A DNA stretch of 64,000 nt from Adenanthera pavonina. Lineage: Eukaryota > Streptophyta > Magnoliopsida > Fabales > Fabaceae. The stretch lies in the NCBI GenBank assembly GCA_026686845.1, contig JAIVEN010000012.1, positions 2,854,501-2,918,500 of the forward strand, written 5' to 3'. A program made the translations under genes and the position numbers. Positions 59,301 through 64,000 of the stretch are shown here, one piece after another (the stretch's first letter is position 1; every line of letters begins with the position of its first letter). Under the pieces are notes generated by a model. It worked only from the letters and a program-made list of their open reading frames with translations, did not search any database and was not told where the DNA came from.

Positions 59301-61101
59301 GTTGTCTTGGGGACTGGAAGTAGGTCAAGTGGATAAACCGAACCAGAATAAATCACTGAGTTTTCTTCTCCTTATCTTTACTTTTCAGCTTGCTCTGTTT
59401 TATAAGTTGCCTTCATTACACTGTGCTATCTTCACTCATTTCAGTTTGTGCAGAAAAATTTCAATCTTCCCAATTCACCCCCCTCTTGGGAAGTCAGCCT
59501 TGCTAACAGGCAGAAAATTTCATAAATTTGTAAAAAAATATCTACCCGATTAATTTGCAATCTAATGGCATAATCTTAATCCTTGAAGCCTATACATCAC
59601 TTTTCATGGATCACTTTCTTCATGGCTTCATTTTCTCTCCCTACTCTCTCTCTAGGCAGAAATTTTAGAAGTAAAATGGAGAGAAATAATCCATAAAACT
59701 TCTCCAAACTCAAGTATAAGCAAGATAGCAACCATAGAAACCTACCTTGGAAGTTTGAGAGTCAAACTTTGCTTCTTGCTTGGTCTATTTTTCTCCTTGT
59801 TTCCATGACTTCTTCTCCCTTTCAGCTGCTGTTTCAGACGTGTATGAGGCAAGAAGATGATGTATTAAGAGCTTAACCAAGGCAATTATATGTTATTAAG
59901 TCATAAAGTAACTTTATCTTTGACTTTAGCTACTTTTTGGCAAATAAAGATTTTGTCAAAATTCCCTTGGTATCCCTTCTTCACTTCAGACGTGTCTTGA
60001 GCTCATTTTTGGCCAAAAATTACTTAATAATTTTTATGGATCAAAATACCCCTTACCAATTAAATTTACCCGTACCGATTAAGTATTTTTGCCAAAATTG
60101 TCATTAAATTGGTACATGATTATCCAATAATTACTTTTAGTCCAAAATCATTATCTAGATCCAAAATATATTTTATTAAGGTCCAATCATTATCCTTGAA
60201 TCAGTACTGCCTTTTCCTACGGTCTAAACTGACCTTTATCGGGTAAAATATTAATATTAGACCATAATTACCTAATAAATATTATTTTGATCTTAATAGA
60301 TTCCTTGCTATATTCTATTGGACTTAACTCATTGAAAGCTTCATTTTAACTATAAATTTTCGTATTTCCAAAAATACCCTTGACTCGGGGTAAATTTCTA
60401 ATTTTTAAAACTTTCGGGTCATTAGGTGTAATTTTCCCAAACTTCTTTCTCCTTTTCCTCTCAGGTCGAAGGAATTCTTAAGGTACTAAATTACATATAT
60501 TCTAAATTCTTGGGGATAAAATTTAATTTTCTCATTTTTTCATTTAATAAAAGAAAAGACCTCTTTATCCTTCTTTACATTTAACCGTATCTTACTATTT
60601 TTCCCAATTCCTTTTGCATTTTACAATGTCAACTTTTTCATTTTTAGGCCTTAAATGCATTATTCACATTTTGCTTCTAATTTGGGAAATAACCATTTTG
60701 CCCTTAAGCCGAGTCAAAAACATAATTATCCATTCTTTCGGGCACTTTCTTGTAATTTCACCTAAAGAACAATTTTTTATTATTTCCTTTTCACTATTCA
60801 CAATAACTTTCAAATTGGTCTATTTCTCAACCTAGACCTCCCAGATATCATTGCGCTTAGCTTGGAGTGGGTTTTCATTCAAGTGGTATATTACATATCT
60901 TCTGGGGTGAGTTCTAGAATTAATTTCTACTAAGGATCTTATGGAAAATTAATTCCAATTAAGGACTGAACATAACTTCTTCAGAAAATTAGATGAGAAA
61001 TTAATTCCTTCTAAAGTCCGATGATATATAGCCTTTTCGTCTCGTTTCTTTTCTCATCTTTTATTCATTTTATAACATCCAATAAAAATAGGGATATTAC
61101 A
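56307..61101 (-). mobile_element. Family-L LTR (copy D), split by a solo LTR
   Basis: Plus-strand ends are TGTAAAACC (56307) and GGGATATTACA (61101). Flanks CCTAT and CCTGT match at 4 of 5 positions, and the tandem-repeat unit is continuous across the insertion, which confirms the edges. Without the nested solo LTR (57846-59508) it is about 3.1 kb, the same as copy C. Minus-strand order: TGTAATATCCC start, U3, purine-rich leader and splice-donor-like site (around 59740), then the part shared with copies A-C (56330-57000). No coding frame. Confidence 0.82.
57846..59508 (+). mobile_element. Sirevirus-like solo LTR inside copy D
   Basis: 1663 bp, TGTTGAATCAAGAG...GCTAACA. Flanks 57841-57845 and 59509-59513 are both GGCAG, a perfect target duplication. 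TATA box at 58960-58967. It has a single 197-bp U3 unit. Its end region (59159-59185, gggaagcacattg) shows the uninterrupted sequence of the site where E1 inserted in the 2700-16685 LTR. Confidence 0.93.
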
Positions 61102-63153
61102 CCTGTGATGGCAAGCATCCACCAAAGTTCTATGAAAATAGGCATCTTACTTCCATCTAACATTGCATTTTTTATACCCAAACAAAATACATGTTTTTAT
61201 CTTCACTTGCTTATAAGTTGTAAATATCATACGACTTAGTCTTTCGATATTCTCCCTTAGTCACTAAGTAAAGAGGAGCATCTCATGAACATGATATTTT
61301 GTTTGGTCACTCCATCAAATTGATTGTTCATGTTAGGTCTATATAGTTTAGTTATAGTAAGAATTTAGTCTTGATTGCATCACATGCATATATGTTCATC
61401 CTTGTCCTTATTGTGCTTGGTCCACAGTTTTGAATACACATTTTGAAAACCACTAAAACATAGCTTTAGCTATCTCTTTAACATGATGGATTTTATGGAG
61501 ACAATAAACTAAGTCATAAGTCATATGCAAAATCCTTTTGAACTCCAAGACCCAATTTGTAGGAAATGGGAATAATTGGCCAAGTAAACAAAATAATTTT
61601 TTTTAGAGAAAATTCCATTGGTTATCATATGGAGACAATGAGATGTGAGTCAAGAAGATTTGAAAATAAAATATAAAGAAAATAAAAACCAAGAAAGGAC
61701 TTAGAGAATATACCATCACTACTAGTCAAATAAAGTGGAGATCCTTATTTGGTTGAAAATTCTAGTTGATTTTAGTATGCCAATATAAGTCAAGGACTCT
61801 TAAAATTAATTGAGCATAATCAAATCCATAGGGGTTAACCAACAAGATCAGGCATAATTGGCAAATTGCTGGGTCTCTTAAGCATGTTGTCTAGGACTTG
61901 ATTCCTAGCCATGTGTATGGAAAAGACCTTGTCGGGAGAGACAAAAGCCCACTTCAATTATCTCAATGCCTCGAAAAACCTATAAGAGTTAGGGAAAAGA
62001 GAGTGAAATTTTATATACCCATGTTAAAGTTATAGTAGAATTCCCTGTTTGGACCAATAAAAATCTAGCTTAAGGAAAATTAATCAGGTTGGAAAAACCC
62101 AAAAGGAAAATAAATGCAAAAAATTATATATCCACTCTGCTGGCTCGAGTTGTACTTAGTAACAGGGAGTTTCATCAAAAAGTGTTGTCCTTCACATCAA
62201 GCAATGTAGTATGAGCTATGAGTGTGTTAATAGCATCTTAGTGTAACAGGTTATGTAAGCTTGAGTAACCAGGGGTCTACATCACCAATGTCTGATCTTC
62301 GCGTCAAAAGAGTGCATAATGGCTCAAAAAAGAAAAATATCCCCAATAGAAGTAAAGTACAAAATATGCGGGGAAACTAATTCTATTACACTAGAGTATG
62401 GATCCAGATAATGTGAAATTTACTTGTTGCTTAAGGTGGGTATGCATTACTCTATTCTTACTACCTAATTCTAAAACAATTAAAGGCTTATAAATAAGAA
62501 GTTGAGTTCCGAATTTATTTGGGCACACTGGAGATACTATAAACTATTCAGTAATGCTAAGGACCCACTGGCTTAGGTAAAGTGATGGGAAATTCTAGAT
62601 TCATGTCAAATTTGATAACTAAGAGGATTAATCTTAAACAAAGAGAAGGAAAGAGAAGACTCCTAATGACTGCAAATGGTTCATCCTTGACCAATGGGAA
62701 TGCCTTCTAATATTAAAATTTTCAATTCTCTTGGCTAGCTATTTTTGTTCACCATATACTAGGTACTCACACATGCCACAGTTTATGACAAAATGGCAAG
62801 ATGTCAAATCTCGAATGATCCTATGGCTCTTTGCTTTAATGCAAACATCCATATGTTGAAAAAGGAAGAAAGTGAGGCCTCGAATGACTATTTTTCTTAA
62901 AGAAAAATTTGAATTGAGTAGACCAAACTGGTAGGCTTATAGGTTGATCATGGTAGCTTAGCTAGGTCATGGGGTAATCAAGAGGCCTCATTGTATTGCA
63001 TGCATGGTAGCCTTAAATTCAAACTAAGGCTAAGTCTACTAGGTCTAGTGTCATCTTTGTATTGCATGGACTGATAAAATATGTGTTCTTATCTTTTCTT
63101 GTTCCTTATGCGATAACTTCAAATAATTTTTTTCTTTCTCACCTAAGAAACAA
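61102..63153 (+). other. Rest of the gypsy 3' untranslated region
   Basis: The first 25-30 bp complete the last tandem unit interrupted at 56306. Beyond that I see no coding frame, repeat or RNA gene in 2 kb. Confidence 0.55.
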
Positions 63154-63168
63154 GTAAAGAAGGGCAAC
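63154..63168 (+). other. Probable polypurine tract of the gypsy element
   Basis: GTAAAGAAGGGCAAC directly before the start of the 3' LTR copy, the expected place for plus-strand priming. Confidence 0.6.
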
Positions 63169-63170
63169 TA

Positions 63171-64000
63171 TGAATGCCGTATTTTTTCTGAGTCCCTTTT
63201 TTTCAAAAAAATAATTTTTTAAATATGAAAAAAAAAGTTTTCATAAGATAAAATAATAAAAAATAATAATATCTCCTAAAGATTGCCATATCATGAGGAG
63301 TTTTAACTTTCTCCTTTTAAAGATTTTCATAAAAATAAAAAAGAAATAAAAATAAAAAAGAAAAGGAAAATAAAAATTGAAGATTGAGATTTGATATCAA
63401 AGAAATAATAAGAAAAAGAAAGCAAATCAATCAATTTAAATATGGATATCAAAGAAAAATAACGAAAGGAATTTTTGAGGATTTCCTTTTGGCACTATAA
63501 ATAGAGGTAGGAGGAGAGGAGGAAAGGCAAAAAGAATCAAAGAAAGAAGGAGAGACTAATAGAAAGAGAGTGGGTACAAGAGTGATTGAGAGAAGAAGAA
63601 AAAGAAAAAGAAAGGAAGGAAGAGAGAGTTGGAGAAAGTGATAGTTTTTATGAGAAGATTGAAGGTATGAAATTTATTTTCTTGTCTTTCATACTATCTA
63701 ATTGCATAGTTGGGGTTTTCTAATGGGTAGAACCCTTTTAGAACGTGATTCTAGATCTTCTTCTCTTCTTGGATATTTCCATAGATCCCAAATTTGATGT
63801 TTTGAGAGGTCCATGGAACAATTTTTTCACACCAATGAACACCTCACAATAGGTAGAGATATGCTTGTTATGTGTATGTTTTATTTTGTTTTCTTCTCTC
63901 ATAGCTAGGTTTCTATGGATCACAAAGTATAATATTTTGGTGAGGTCTTAGAGATAAAATTGTGAGATAAAATTGCGTGTTCCTTTGAATATCTTTATGA
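63171..64000 (+). repeat. 3' LTR of the gypsy element (partial)
   Basis: Aligns with 26592-27420 of the 5' LTR (cgtatttt, ttttaaatatg, attttcataaaaa, ggcactataaatagagg, tctatggatc). It has a TATA box at 63496-63503 and the same purine-rich leader. One small duplication, ataaaattgtgagataaaattg near 63952-63976, is absent from the 5' copy. It runs off the window. The 61-codon frame on the minus strand at 63738-63923 is not a gene. Confidence 0.82.

Larger units (their letters stand above)
26592..64000 (+). mobile_element. Ty3/gypsy Tat/Ogre-like retrotransposon, nested host
   Basis: A single decayed element fills the right 37 kb. LTR sequence at 26592-28856 recurs at 63171-64000 and continues beyond the window; position 64000 corresponds to about 27420, so about 1.4 kb of LTR is missing. 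Order: LTR, primer site, DUF7745-like ORF1, gag, protease, RT, RNase H, second RNase H, integrase, long 3' UTR with tandem repeats. This order, the extra ORF1 and the second RNase H mark the Tat/Ogre lineage. Removing four insertions (30391-31895, 35128-46968, 51815-53676, 56307-61101) leaves about 19 kb for the whole element, in the range known for Ogre-like elements. Confidence 0.88.

Overview
The window is an AT-rich block of plant nuclear DNA made almost entirely of nested LTR retrotransposons. I found no intact host gene, rRNA, tRNA or CRISPR array. A flowering plant, probably a eudicot, is suggested by Sirevirus-type Ty1/copia elements with an initiator-Met tRNA primer site, a Tat/Ogre-type Ty3/gypsy element with an extra ORF1 of the DUF7745 type and a second RNase H, and a RICESLEEPER-like hAT transposase remnant. 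The species cannot be named from the sequence.

Left part (1-26591). Positions 1-1147 are the end of a long LTR (family L, about 3.1 kb). A minus-strand solo LTR of the Sirevirus-like family (2700-16685, target duplication AACTC) was split by a complete plus-strand element of the same family, called E1 here (3040-15157, LTRs about 2% diverged by hand count). E1 carries gag (4955-6754), pol (6742-9894) and a third ORF (10872-13033), all with a few point lesions. To the right lie a hAT transposase pseudogene (17560-18804, minus), a family-L solo LTR (19192-21681, duplication AAGAA), a possible chromovirus LTR and pol end (21691-23371, minus) and another family-L LTR (23372-26535).

Right part (26592-64000). 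One large Ty3/gypsy Tat/Ogre-like element on the plus strand fills this part. Its 5' LTR is 26592-28856 and its 3' LTR starts near 63171 and runs off the window. Its order is primer site, DUF7745-like ORF1, gag, protease, RT-RNase H, second RNase H, integrase, and a long 3' UTR with a tandem array of about 56 bp units. All its coding parts are decayed. It has been split by a divergent Sirevirus-like solo LTR in ORF1 (30391-31895), a complete minus-strand Sirevirus-like element E3 in gag (35128-46968, duplication CAACC, LTRs about 5% diverged), a solo LTR between the second RNase H and integrase (51815-53676, duplication ATATT), and a family-L LTR in the 3' UTR array (56307-61101). The last was itself split by a Sirevirus-like solo LTR (57846-59508, duplication GGCAG).

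The two complete copia elements give internal comparison. Both end gag with a stop and open pol in the -1 frame with the same 13-nt overlap, and both carry the same third ORF after a roughly 1 kb spacer. Each has different disabling mutations: E1 has a changed RT catalytic motif, and E3 has a changed protease motif and many stops. Their LTRs contain a 197-bp repeat that varies in copy number and a dense set of short palindromic motifs. Nothing here looks like a working host system. The points of interest are the element biology and the datable order of insertions.
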